NCBI GenBank assembly: GCA_963736975.1
Contig: CAVTQY010000001.1
Location: 4,030,001 to 4,094,000, forward strand
DNA from: CAVTQY01 sp963736975
Lineage (GTDB): Bacteria > Pseudomonadota > Alphaproteobacteria > Acetobacterales > Acetobacteraceae
Direction: 5' to 3'
DNA length: 64,000 nt
In this document: piece after piece, positions 27,890 to 35,574 of the stretch
Numbering within the stretch: position 1 is the first letter of the stretch
How the letters are laid out: every line of letters starts with the position of its first letter
Position numbers and translations under genes: made by a program
The notes under the pieces: generated by a model
Database searches by the model: none
What the model was told of the DNA's origin: nothing
The model's input: the letters and a program-made list of their open reading frames with translations, nothing else

Positions 27890-28090
27890 TTACACCTCTC
27901 TCAGGTGCGGCGGAGGCACGGGTTTTTGCCAGCCATTTAGCGCCGCGGTGCGCTTGTCTTCCGCGATCCATGATTGAGCATCGGCTTCCAAGGCGAAGCC
28001 TTCGGCCGTCGCCAGTATCTCGCCGGGCCGATTGATCTCGACCTTGCAGCCGGAGTTGCCAGAGATGATCTGGTATGTTGCTTCTGTCAT
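27890..28090 (-). CDS. Small conserved-type hypothetical protein (66 residues)
   Basis: The product starts MTEATYQIISGNSGCKVEIN and has FALEADAQSWIAEDKR, a pattern (beta strands, then an acidic helix with WI) seen in small Acetobacteraceae proteins of unknown role. No membrane segment or metal motif is present. It lies upstream of an IS110 end and downstream of another minus-strand hypothetical. Confidence 0.5.
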   Translation of the reverse strand: MTEATYQIISGNSGCKVEINRPGEILATAEGFALEADAQSWIAEDKRTAALNGWQKPVPPPHLREV

Positions 28091-28133
28091 CCTGCCAATA
28101 TGGCACTAGCCCGGAGGCGCTTGGGTAAGAGCG

Positions 28134-28505
28134 TCAGTCATCCGAGCTTCTCTGGGCGAGGGCTTGCCCACACGCTCGGGCGATTAGTGGCGCGAATTGA
28201 AACGTCAACGTTGAGCCGCCGGCTATAGTCAGGATCAGCAACAGTTCGCCTTTGGCGTTGGATTGAGCGGTCTGCCAACTCACGACGGGCAAAGGGCCTG
28301 GCTGGACGGCGGTTCCGACTGGCGGTCTGGACCCAGTTTCTATCGCCGCCGCGCGAAGGAGCGATGCAGCCAAGTTCGGCGCGTCGGCCGATCGCAGGAA
28401 CAGCTCGCCGTTCTCTCCAGCTTGATCCCTGATGCCGGCGACAGCAAAGCCTGGTGGACCGAGCGCCACATGCCGAACACGGGACACGATGACTGAGGCC
28501 GCCAT
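28134..28505 (-). CDS. Hypothetical protein (123 residues)
   Basis: Starting at the second ATG (28505), the product is MAASVIVSRVRHVALGPPGF and ends with LLLILTIAGGSTLTFQFAPL, LARACGQAL-like helices and an acidic tail. The predicted strand-helix layout looks like a genuine small soluble protein, but no family is recognised. It lies 43 bases upstream of the 66-residue gene on the same strand, so the two may be cotranscribed. Confidence 0.5.
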   Translation of the reverse strand: MAASVIVSRVRHVALGPPGFAVAGIRDQAGENGELFLRSADAPNLAASLLRAAAIETGSRPPVGTAVQPGPLPVVSWQTAQSNAKGELLLILTIAGGSTLTFQFAPLIARACGQALAQRSSDD

Positions 28506-28588
28506 GATTTCCCTCCAGTGGCGCACGCGCGTGCTGGAACTTGGATCAGCCGATGCTCACCTGCTGCATCGGCCGGGCAAAACAATAA

Positions 28589-28608
28589 GCGCGCCGTCTG
28601 CGGCGCGC
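28589..28608 (-). terminator. Hairpin R3, copy 2, with T-rich tail
   Basis: On the minus strand GCGCGCCG-CAGA-CGGCGCGC is followed by TTATTGTTTTG, a convincing intrinsic terminator for minus-strand transcription. Confidence 0.65.
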
Positions 28609-28609
28609 C

Positions 28610-28720
28610 AAGGTGGGGAGGAAGCGGGACGCTGCGGCAGAAACGCCGAGTCGGGCAAAGGCTCTTGGCTGGGTCCTCGACGAGCGTCATGCTGGCCGGC
28701 AGACGGGCCCCGGCACTACC
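28610..28720 (-). pseudogene. Zinc-ribbon gene remnant
   Basis: The minus strand has CRPASMTLVEDPAKS, matching the RPASVALVEDPA motif of the gene at 24632-24946. Only the C-terminal knuckle and a short tail remain, next to an SRAP fragment. Confidence 0.5.
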
Positions 28721-28727
28721 TTCCTGC

Positions 28728-28880
28728 CTATCTGCGGCTATTACGCCAGTGTCCTGCCCGCCGAAGCGCTCCGGCAGATATTCGGCACCGTCCTACCCGC
28801 TGCCGAACATTGAGCCGTCCTGGAACGTCGCCCCGAGGCAATTCGCCCCCGTCGTGCACCGCCAGTGGGGGTCTGCTGCC
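28728..28880 (+). pseudogene. SRAP (HMCES/YedK) N-terminal fragment
   Basis: The plus strand encodes CGYYASVLPAEALRQIFGTV. After a frameshift near 28800 it gives IEPSWNVAPRQFAPVVHRQ. This matches the conserved SRAP N-terminus (MCGRY...PSWNVAPTQ...VV), with the catalytic Cys preserved. The protein then becomes unrelated. It complements the C-terminal SRAP part at 24238 but lies downstream of it. Confidence 0.75.
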
Positions 28881-28974
28881 CTACTGGAGCAAGGCGCCCT
28901 CGGACCGACGATAGCGGTCAACCATTGAGAAACGCGCGCATGCGACCGTGCTGCCGATCGCACAGAGGAATCCC

Positions 28975-29250
28975 ATGCCGTCCCGAGTAAGCCGCCTCGT
29001 CAACCGTAACGTCTGGGGAACGCAATACCGAACCAGCATCCGTCTTGAGCCAGAGTTTTGGGAAGGGCTTGACGAAGTCTGCCACCGCGAAAGAGTAGAA
29101 CGGAAGGAGCTAATCCGCAGCATCGAGAGCACAGCCCCCCCGACAGTGCGGACCAGCGCCGTCCGCGTGTTTCTGTTTCAATATTTCCGCGATCGCTGCG
29201 CTACCCTGGAGGTGTCGCCGGTGCGAGCGGAGGATAAGCGAGTCGCCTGA
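28975..29250 (+). CDS. Ribbon-helix-helix (RHH_4 type) DNA-binding protein
   Basis: The 91-residue product opens MPSRVSRLVNRNVWGTQYRT, then SIRLEPEFWEGLDEVC and RKELIRSIES, and ends SAVRVFLFQYFRDRC, the layout of the PF13467-like RHH family. AGAGGAA precedes the ATG at 28975. It would bind DNA as a dimer. The target is unknown; similar genes often sit in accessory regions of alphaproteobacteria. Confidence 0.75.
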   Translation: MPSRVSRLVNRNVWGTQYRTSIRLEPEFWEGLDEVCHRERVERKELIRSIESTAPPTVRTSAVRVFLFQYFRDRCATLEVSPVRAEDKRVA

Positions 29251-29348
29251 CTCTGTAGCCGAAGCCTACACCCACGGCAACTGATGTCGGACGTTTCCCT
29301 GCACAGCGGAACGCCGTCAGCATGGCAGCCATATATTGGTGGCTGCTG

Positions 29349-29428
29349 GAGCGAGCCGCCCCGTCTTTGGGGACAGCCGGGCGGCTCGCCCTTCGGCGCT
29401 CTGGGGCTAGCAGAGCCGCATTCATCAT
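29349..29428 (-). repeat. Structured dispersed repeat R2, copy 2
   Basis: Inverted copy of 23022-23100. The 10-base stem (29352-29361 with 29379-29388) is perfect and shows a compensating change relative to copy 1. It lies 100 bases after the RHH gene. Confidence 0.7.
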
Positions 29429-29747
29429 GGCTTTACCTTAGTTGACAGATGGTAAAGCCGGGCGCGTTTCCGATGGTGGCCCGTGCCACATACTTTCGGC
29501 GACATCCGCCTCCCGGCGCAGCACGCCGGGTCCGGCGGCTCGGCTGATCGCCACGCCGAACTGCTGCCGGCGGCAGCATGTCGGACGAATCAAGAGCATC
29601 CCGCTCCCAATCCGCGCGGCGACCGCGCTGGGTGGCGGCTTCCCCGGGAATGTCGGTTTTAACGATCTCGCAATAAACATCATTTAATCGTCAACGAGTA
29701 TTCCCCGGCAAAACGCAGGGTCACGCACTCACCTGCCGGAGAGACCC
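29429..29747. other. Gap leading into duplicated module
   Basis: About 320 bases without a gene. From about 29669 the sequence is shared with 51389 onward (AACGAGTATTCCCCGGCAAA block), suggesting a conserved promoter or leader for the 113-residue gene. Confidence 0.45.
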
Positions 29748-30190
29748 GTGCTCGACACGAATATCCGCGAAGTTTCTCGCGGCCTTGGCTTGACCGCACT
29801 TGAGCGGACGAGTGTGAGAGCAGCAGAGGCGTCGTTGCCATACGGCTGGCGTGTCACCTTTGAGGCAATAGATAGCGACGATACAGACGATGTGTATGCG
29901 CGAGTTATTCCACCTTGGAATGCGAATGTATCGGCGTTTCTCATCGACCGCGAAGGTCACTGGATTATAGTCACAGATAACGTCAGCACCGACACGCATC
30001 CGGTTCTTAAAGCTGTGTGCGAGGTGCGGGACGCGATCGAATACGTCACTTCTGTCGTGTCAGGCGCAGAGTTTGCCAGAGCGCGCTAAGCGAGACGCTG
30101 CCGCATGCCGCACTATCTGCTGTGCGGAGAACGCCACATTATCGGGGAAGCCGATTGCGCGCACGATGAGGCGGCTCTTGCATATGCAGC
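29669..30190 (+). repeat. Duplicated module, copy A
   Basis: About 500 bases closely match 51389-51930 in direct orientation, 21.7 kb away. The match covers the leader, the 113-residue gene and the start of the next small gene. Further downstream the copies share gene order but not base identity. Confidence 0.8.
29748..30089 (+). CDS. Hypothetical 113-residue protein, copy A
   Basis: The product starts from GTG with GGAGAGA upstream. It has a helical N-terminus (VSRGLGLTALERTSVRAAEA) and a beta-rich acidic centre (DSDDTDDVYARVIPPWNANV) resembling small domain folds of unknown role. About 90% of residues match the copy at 51471. Conservation of both copies suggests selection. No family is recognised. 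It is followed after 15 bases by a small MPHY-type gene in the same order as in copy B. Confidence 0.7.
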   Translation: MLDTNIREVSRGLGLTALERTSVRAAEASLPYGWRVTFEAIDSDDTDDVYARVIPPWNANVSAFLIDREGHWIIVTDNVSTDTHPVLKAVCEVRDAIEYVTSVVSGAEFARAR

Positions 30191-30309
30191 CGGCGCGATC
30201 GACGGCCACGCTGGCGCGGAGGTTTGGGAGCAGGCGCCTGATCGGCTACGTGCCGGCGCAGGGTTGGGCGGCAGAAACTCGCGCGGGAGAGGCTGGACCA
30301 CAGGGCTGA
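30105..30309 (+). pseudogene. MPHY-type small protein, frameshifted (copy A)
   Basis: The frame MPHYLLCGERHIIGEADCAH leads to GHAGAEVWEQA, then loses one base near 30233. The restored tail would read RLIGYVPAQGWAAETRAG to a stop at 30309. The family is a common small protein of about 60 residues in related bacteria, function unknown. The copy at 51828 is also broken, but at another site. Confidence 0.55.
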
Positions 30310-30313
30310 CATG

Positions 30314-30436
30314 CTACAGCGCCAGCCATATCCGCCATGCCATCCAAGCGAACACCGCATAGACAATCGCGATGGTAGCCAGGATGACAAAGCTGGCCCT
30401 TACCGCTCGGAACCGTGCGGATCGGCGGCTGCCCAT
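30314..30436 (-). CDS. Single-helix membrane peptide (40 residues)
   Basis: The sequence starts MGSRRSARFRAVRASFVILA, continues TIAIVYAVFAWMAWRIWLAL, and ends at a stop at 30314. A basic N-terminus followed by one strong transmembrane helix predicts an inner-membrane peptide with N-terminus inside. GAAG lies a few bases before the ATG. It is short, so the call rests on composition. It is convergent with the MPHY-type gene, stops 5 bases apart. Confidence 0.5.
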   Translation of the reverse strand: MGSRRSARFRAVRASFVILATIAIVYAVFAWMAWRIWLAL

Positions 30437-30552
30437 TATCTTCGGACGACAAGGCTCCGCGGTGCCAGCTGCCAATGGCGGGCTAAGGGCACGGATGTGG
30501 CATCAAGAGGGAGATGGGCGGGATTGCTTGGGCTTGGCTTGCTCACCTGTAG

Positions 30553-30849
30553 TTACAGGAGATACCAAGCGGCGGCGCCGATCATCGCCCACATGGCGGC
30601 CCCGATCAGCACGCCGAACGTGATACCTCTGGCGGGTACCAGCGAATCATCGTCCTCGGCACAACCGGAGAAATCAGACGCCGCAGGCGCGATCCGGTCC
30701 GCCGCCTCCTCCGCTGGCGTCGGCTTGACTGACGCAGGATTGCGCAGCAGCGGGATCAGGTGCGGATTGTCGGTTTGCAGCCGACCGGGGCGGCGACGAT
30801 CAGTTGCGGTCTGGGTGTTCAGCCGACGCTCTTCAGGCAACTCGGGCAT
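30553..30849 (-). CDS. Small membrane protein with C-terminal helix (98 residues), copy A
   Basis: A polar, charged N-terminal 70 residues precede one C-terminal transmembrane helix, GITFGVLIGAAMWAMIGAAA, ending WYLL. The C-terminal 30 residues align with the protein at 52373-52642 (GIAVGLLIGIATWGVIGTGA, WYLL), its partner in the duplicated module. The topology suggests a tail-anchored protein. Function unknown. Confidence 0.6.
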   Translation of the reverse strand: MPELPEERRLNTQTATDRRRPGRLQTDNPHLIPLLRNPASVKPTPAEEAADRIAPAASDFSGCAEDDDSLVPARGITFGVLIGAAMWAMIGAAAWYLL

Positions 30850-30885
30850 CTGAGGCCCTCCCGCCCGGACGGTAACTGCGGAGTT

Positions 30886-31146
30886 CTAACGTTTCGGCAC
30901 AATCACGGTTCCGTCCTTCGGGCGCGGGTCCTGCGCATGAGCCTTCAACGACTCAAGGCTCGCCAGCAGCCCCTCGATCTCCGTCCCTACCGCCTCGAAC
31001 TCCACAGCAAGTTCCGCATAGGCAGTCCTTGCATCAGTGTTGGCCTCTGCCTTGGCGGCGGAACGGCATTCGGCAGCCCATCGGGTCAGCTCGGATGCAA
31101 TGCCCAGGCCCTCGTCATGGCTGCTGACGACCGCATTCACCATCAC
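30886..31146 (-). CDS. Hypothetical helical protein (86 residues)
   Basis: MMVNAVVSSHDEGLGIASEL is followed by an Ala/Glu-rich helical body (AECRSAAKAEANTDARTAYA, EFEAVGTEIEGLLASLESLK), likely a helical hairpin or coiled coil. Small proteins with this pattern are common in alphaproteobacteria. No function is known. It is upstream of the 98-residue membrane protein on the same strand. Confidence 0.6.
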   Translation of the reverse strand: MMVNAVVSSHDEGLGIASELTRWAAECRSAAKAEANTDARTAYAELAVEFEAVGTEIEGLLASLESLKAHAQDPRPKDGTVIVPKR

Positions 31147-31348
31147 ATGCTCCTGGCCCGTTGCGTCACCATACTATTGCACAACTCGCACCGTTGCACA
31201 ACCGGTGATTGGGGGCGACCCGTCCTGCCTACCGAAGCCAGCGGGTCCGTCCGAACTGAAGCGGCCCGTCCGGTCCGTTCCCGCCACTCACTTCGAAGTG
31301 CGAAAGATGACCGGAACGCATCCACCCTGTGGGCGTCCATGCCCCCGC

Positions 31349-31453
31349 ATGTCTCATCTGGGGTTCATAGCGCTTATCACGGTGCTGGCGGAGGCAGGCG
31401 CACTTGGCGGTGTCCTGCTCGTATTCCGCTACCTCGACCGGTCCGACCGCTGA
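31349..31453 (+). CDS. Possible small membrane peptide (34 residues)
   Basis: MSHLGFIALITVLAEAGALG continues as GVLLVFRYLDRSDR: one hydrophobic helix with a charged end. There is no clear ribosome site. It resembles the 32-residue peptide at 22504 in layout only. Confidence 0.35.
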   Translation: MSHLGFIALITVLAEAGALGGVLLVFRYLDRSDR

Positions 31454-31734
31454 TCCGGGGCATGTGAGTTTCCGGGCGCCGACGATGGCCGGCACCGCGG
31501 CGCCGGTAGGGGCCTTGGGCTTGCGCCGATCCGGCGCGGATCGCGGGCTATGGCGGTACTGGGATGGTCGGTAAGCGTGGGGAAGAGATGGGCCTATCGG
31601 AGTGGAAAGTCCGCGGGTACGGCAATGCTGCCGAGCGGGAGAATGGGCGAGAAGGGACCAAACGGACGTCCTGGGGTCCGCAAGGGGCCGCAGAACCCGC
31701 TGCGTATCCGCCTCAGCGTGGCGGACCGAATCTG

Positions 31735-32110
31735 ACGACAGGGCGGCGTTGCAGAACGGCTCTTACCCAGATGCCGGCTGCACTATTCCAGTGGGCGGCC
31801 CGGTGAACCATCGATGTGGCGCCCAGCACCAACAATCTGCGTATGTCCCGATTGCCCGCTTTGGTAATGCGGCCAAGACGGGTCTTGCCACCAGTGGAGT
31901 GCTGCCGGGGCACCAGGCCGAGCCGAGCCAAGCGGCAAAATGCCGTACGCTCTTGAATGCCCTAATATCCGCAACCGTCGCTGCGATCACAGACGCGGTG
32001 ACCGGACCAACGCCGGGAATCGTTGCCAGGCGACGTGCGGTGTCATCGCGCCGAGCGTGGGCGACGCGTTGATTTGGCTGCGAGTGGGTCGGGTGAGCGA
32101 GAACCCCGCC
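31735..32110 (-). mobile_element. IS110-family transposase, C-terminal fragment
   Basis: The minus strand reads DDTARRLATIPGVGPVTASV and FKSVRHFAAWLG, the transposase_20 domain. A frameshift then leads to LVPRQHSTGGKTRLGRITKA and IRRLLVLGATSMVHRA near 31735. It joins the PLD gene at 32110, while the matching N-terminal part lies on the far side at 33712. Confidence 0.8.
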
Positions 32111-32115
32111 GATCA

Positions 32116-33597
32116 TCAGGTCAGAGCTGCGGTCTCCTGACGCAGCCCGCCGCGTCGTGGGCGGCGACTGGGGGCCATCACATCCAGGTACTGCCACACC
32201 CGCGCCCTGATTTCATCCCAGCGCTCGCCCAGTGACCGCCACCGCCACTCGGCGAGCGTGATTTCGCGCGCCAGTGCCGTGTCCTGCCGCAGCACCGCCT
32301 CGACCTGCGCCGCGGTGTTGCGGCCCAGGATGATTGCGTCCACCTCGTTGTTGAAGGCAACGCTGCGTCGGTCGAGATTAGAGGAGCCGATCGTGCTCCA
32401 CACGCCATCCACCGTGGCGAGCTTGGAGTGCAGCACCGCGTTCTGCACCTCGTAGATCCGCGCACCTGATTCCAGGAGGTCGCCGTAGGCCGCGCGCGCC
32501 GCGTAGATCGTAGCGGGCACGTCCGAATGGCTCGGCACCACGATCCGCAGATCGACACCGCTCCGCGTGACCTTGGCGAGATCCTCGCGTTCTTCGTGGG
32601 GCGGGACGAAATACCCGCTCGACAGCCACACACGCTGCGTCGCGCTCAGCACCGCCGTCATCAGCGCGATATAGTAGAGCGGCCGCGACTCGCCGGGCGC
32701 ACTGCCGATGATCCGCACCGTCTCGTCGCCGGCGCGGGCGAGCGGTGGATAGTATCGCGCCGGCAGCACCGGCGGACCTTTCTGGGCTGCCCAAGTGCCG
32801 AAGAACAGGCGCTGCAGCTCCGCCACCGCCGGCCCTTCGACCCGAACCGCCGTATCGCGCCAGTAGGCATGGCGCGCATCGCCGTCGGGCGGCACGCCCG
32901 CCGATGGTGGGTTCTCATAGACGGTGTCGAGGTTGACGCCGCCGATGAATCCGATGCGCCCATCGATCACCAGAATTTTCCGGTGGTCGCGGTCGTTCGG
33001 ATTCCAGCCCGCCTTCGCGCGCAGCGGGTCGAGCGGGTTGAATTCCACGATGCGCGCACCGGCAGCGTAGAGCCGGTCGAAGAACGCGCGCGGTGTCGCC
33101 TGCGAGCCGTAGGCGTCGTAGAGGATGTTGACCACGATGCCGTGCCGCAACCGATCGAGCAGCACGTCCGACAGGGACTGGCCGCCCCAGGCTACATCCG
33201 AGACGACGTAGTATTCGAGGTTAATATGGTCGCGCGCGCCCTGCAGTGCGGCGAACATCGCCGGCAGCGCCTGCGCCCCGTCCTGCAAGAGAGTCGTCTG
33301 GTTGTCGCCGACGAGCGGCGCCTCTGAAAGCGCCTGCTGCAAGGCCAGCTGCCGGTTCAGCGCGTCCCGGCTCTGTTCGGGGGAGAGCGTCGCGAGCACC
33401 GCTGCGCGTTCGCGCGCGCGCGGCGGCGTGTGCCTGCCTGGGATTCCCCGCCTCAGCCCCGCTCCGTCCTCGGCGAGATAGTCCTTCAGATTGGGGGGAT
33501 TGGCGCACCCGGCGAGCACCCCTCCCACCGCAAGGGCCACCGCCTGGCGGCGGCCGATAAGCGCCTGTCCCGGCCGAAGCCGGACGGAACGATCCAT
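32116..33597 (-). CDS. PLD-family lipoprotein (cardiolipin synthase-like)
   Basis: The 493-residue product has two HxK(x)4D motifs: DHRKILVIDGRIGFIGG and HSKLATVDGVWSTIGSSNLD. It also has LEYYVVSDVAW before the first and SSGYFVPP before the second, as in cardiolipin synthases and periplasmic phospholipases D. The N-terminus from 33597 is a lipoprotein signal (RRQAVALAVGGVLAGC, Cys about residue 31), so the enzyme is likely anchored in the membrane facing the periplasm. The reading frame continues upstream into IS110 sequence without a stop, which is coincidental. It sits exactly between the two halves of the IS110 transposase. Confidence 0.9.
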   Translation of the reverse strand: MDRSVRLRPGQALIGRRQAVALAVGGVLAGCANPPNLKDYLAEDGAGLRRGIPGRHTPPRARERAAVLATLSPEQSRDALNRQLALQQALSEAPLVGDNQTTLLQDGAQALPAMFAALQGARDHINLEYYVVSDVAWGGQSLSDVLLDRLRHGIVVNILYDAYGSQATPRAFFDRLYAAGARIVEFNPLDPLRAKAGWNPNDRDHRKILVIDGRIGFIGGVNLDTVYENPPSAGVPPDGDARHAYWRDTAVRVEGPAVAELQRLFFGTWAAQKGPPVLPARYYPPLARAGDETVRIIGSAPGESRPLYYIALMTAVLSATQRVWLSSGYFVPPHEEREDLAKVTRSGVDLRIVVPSHSDVPATIYAARAAYGDLLESGARIYEVQNAVLHSKLATVDGVWSTIGSSNLDRRSVAFNNEVDAIILGRNTAAQVEAVLRQDTALAREITLAEWRWRSLGERWDEIRARVWQYLDVMAPSRRPRRGGLRQETAALT

Positions 33598-33711
33598 GCA
33601 CGTCATGGATCGTTTATGCACCGAAACTCGACCGCGCGGCCGACACATCCGCGTCAGTTCGCCTGACCTCCAGCCGAAATGCTCCGGCGTCCACCAGGAC
33701 CCGTATCCAGT

Positions 33712-34015
33712 CGGGCCGGCCTTGCAGCAGAAATGCAGCATGGCGTGGCGTTTCTCCAGGCGAGCAACCAGGGGCCGAACAGACGTCGGGTCTGCGTCGA
33801 TGTCTCTCAAAAACCGGATCTCGCCCTGTCTGCCTTCTTCGGCGATCGCCACAGCGTGGCCCGCCTTGGCAACATCCAAGCCAACGAAAACTTCGCTATC
33901 CTGTCCCACGGCTCGTCCTCCTGCGCTGAGGATAGGCTCGGCCATGCGAGCAACCCTCGGTCACTCGCACTGTGGGACGGGCCACCTCATCGGGGACGGA
34001 CATGCGGTCTTACGC
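33712..34015 (-). mobile_element. IS110-family element, 5' end with transposase N-terminal fragment (second copy)
   Basis: The minus strand reads MAEPILSAGGRAVGQDSEVF, VGLDVAKAGHAVAIAEEGRQ and FCCKAGPTGYG, then leaves the family at about 33712. The upstream non-coding part (33905-34015) matches 27525-27640. With the C-terminal half at 31735-32110 in the same strand order, this looks like one element split by the PLD segment. Confidence 0.8.
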
Positions 34016-34209
34016 TCGATCTCCTCCAGCCACCCGAGGGGAGCGGCCCGGGCTCCCCGACCACCGGCGCGGAACCCTTCCCGCAATCAGGCTGCTGCCG
34101 GCGGCGGGGGCACGGCCATTTCGGGGATGCGCCTTCGCCAAGCGGACTTATGACTGGGGAGCGACCGCAGAGTTGGGGCGACTTGCGGGATGCGGCGTAG
34201 GGGGCGCCG

Positions 34210-34403
34210 GGCAGGATGGGCGCGACGGGTTGGCGCGAGGCGCCAGTTCGTCCAGCCCACGGCGCTCGCACCAGGCGGCGAAGCGCCGGGTGGCGTTGAG
34301 ATACGCCAGCCGCGTGCGGTCGTTGTTGATTTTGCGCGGTGAAGAATTCGACCACGCGCCGCTGCGCCTTCGGTGTTGGCGCGAACAGCCGCGCGGGAAG
34401 CAC
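34210..34403 (-). pseudogene. Tyrosine recombinase N-terminal fragment
   Basis: MLPARLFAPTPKAQRRVVEF leads to FFTAQ, then, after a one-base insertion, INNDRTRLAYLNATRRFAAW and CERRGLDEL: the SAM-like DNA-binding arm of an XerC/phage-type integrase. No catalytic domain follows. A C-terminal integrase piece lies at 35250 on the other strand. Confidence 0.7.
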
Positions 34404-34430
34404 TGGCGGGGCAGGGAGGGGATCAGGTCG

Positions 34431-35045
34431 TTAGCCACAGGCCCAACTCTCCATTTCGGCCTTTGTCTCAGATAAATCGCCAAACCATCCGGCCACGGCC
34501 TCCAGATGATCGGCGAGCTTCTCCATCGCCTCCGCGAACTGCCGGATGTTCACGTGCTTCAGCTCGGGGGCAAGGGAGTGATTGGAGCCGGGCTTCGCCT
34601 TCCGGATCGTCGCGTAGCGGAAGCGCTGGCCGTCCGGATCGTGTTTGTCCAGCTGCGCGATGTAGGAGTTGATCCCCTCAATGTCGGCCACTGGAAACGG
34701 CGGATTATCGGCCGACTCGCATACCGGTTGCAGCATCGGCTTGGCGATATTCCAGAGTGTGGAGAGCCCATGACCGTTCAGTGCCTTCTCGGCTTCGTTG
34801 GATAGCTCGCGGTCGAGGAGCCACGCGGCGGTTCTAATGATGTCCTTGAGCACCAGCTCCACATGATGGCGGTAGAGGTAGACGATTGGATAAATCAGCG
34901 TGTCCTGCTCGGACCCGTTCGCGCACACATGGTCGGCCAGGCGGAAGCCCGCGAGGCGGAAGCCGCTCGCGTAATAGCCCGGCGCCTGGTGCCAGCGGGC
35001 AATGCACGCATTCGCTTGCCAGTCCTCACCCGGTCCGAACAGCAC
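34431..35045 (-). CDS. Hypothetical protein with HEPN-like helical core
   Basis: The 204-residue product has LIYPIVYLYRHHVELVLKDI. This resembles the Y-P-x-x-F-L-Y-R-H-x-x-E-L-x-L-K helix of a HEPN-like group often found in accessory and defence loci, though a definite RxxxxH nuclease motif is not evident. The rest (HGLSTLWNIAKPML, GINSYIAQLDKHDPDGQRFR) fits the same group. It lies between integrase fragments, consistent with island cargo. Role uncertain: toxin, nuclease or neither. Confidence 0.55.
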   Translation of the reverse strand: MLFGPGEDWQANACIARWHQAPGYYASGFRLAGFRLADHVCANGSEQDTLIYPIVYLYRHHVELVLKDIIRTAAWLLDRELSNEAEKALNGHGLSTLWNIAKPMLQPVCESADNPPFPVADIEGINSYIAQLDKHDPDGQRFRYATIRKAKPGSNHSLAPELKHVNIRQFAEAMEKLADHLEAVAGWFGDLSETKAEMESWACG

Positions 35046-35249
35046 GTCGCCTTTGCGAGGCGGCGGGGACCCGCCGACGACACTTTCCTCCTGCTCGCTC
35101 AGGGCTTCCCTCGAAGAGCTTTACAATGCTCTTTAGCGGGGCGGTCAGCCCCACGTCGATGAACCGGAACCTGCTAAGCGGCCCATCCCTTACGCGAGAT
35201 AGCCCGTGACCGATTTGACCCTTGAGACCATCCAGATGCCCGAGGGATA

Positions 35250-35375
35250 CGACTTTTCCGCAGCGCAGGTGCACCGCATCGTCAAGGTCGCGGCGGCACG
35301 GGCAGGGTTGGCGGCAGCCGTGTCGGCGCACTGGTGGCGCCACGCCCATACACGCACGCCCGAGCGACAGCTCGG
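35250..35375 (+). pseudogene. Tyrosine recombinase C-terminal fragment
   Basis: VHRIVKVAAARAGLAAAVSA followed by HWWRHAHTR matches the catalytic RxxH region (HWLRHAHASH) of XerD-like integrases. The final catalytic Tyr is not present. It is on the opposite strand to the N-terminal piece at 34210. Confidence 0.65.
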
Positions 35376-35574
35376 CGAAATACTTGCCGGAATAGCTGCC
35401 AGTACCCCTGGCGGGTGAGCCGGTCAGGGCGCTTGCTGGCGCGGCCCCAGGGTTCAACCAGGGCTGACTGATGCGGTCTGACTCCCGGACTTCAAATTCA
35501 CAAAGCTGTGAAGATTTGCCTTGCCTTCGCAACCAGCGCGTGTGTATTCCTGGTTCTGGGTTGTGGGGGTTGGG

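Noticed and set aside
29442..29687. Overlapping frames of about 81 codons on both strands
   Set aside because: Neither has a plausible start or composition.
31564..31806. 80-codon plus-strand frame before the IS110 fragment
   Set aside because: Runs into transposase sequence and has low-complexity Gly/Arg/Glu content; possibly the tail of a deleted gene.
32116..33945. A 609-residue fusion of IS110 and PLD sequence
   Set aside because: The frame is continuous by chance; the PLD gene has its own lipoprotein signal from 33597.
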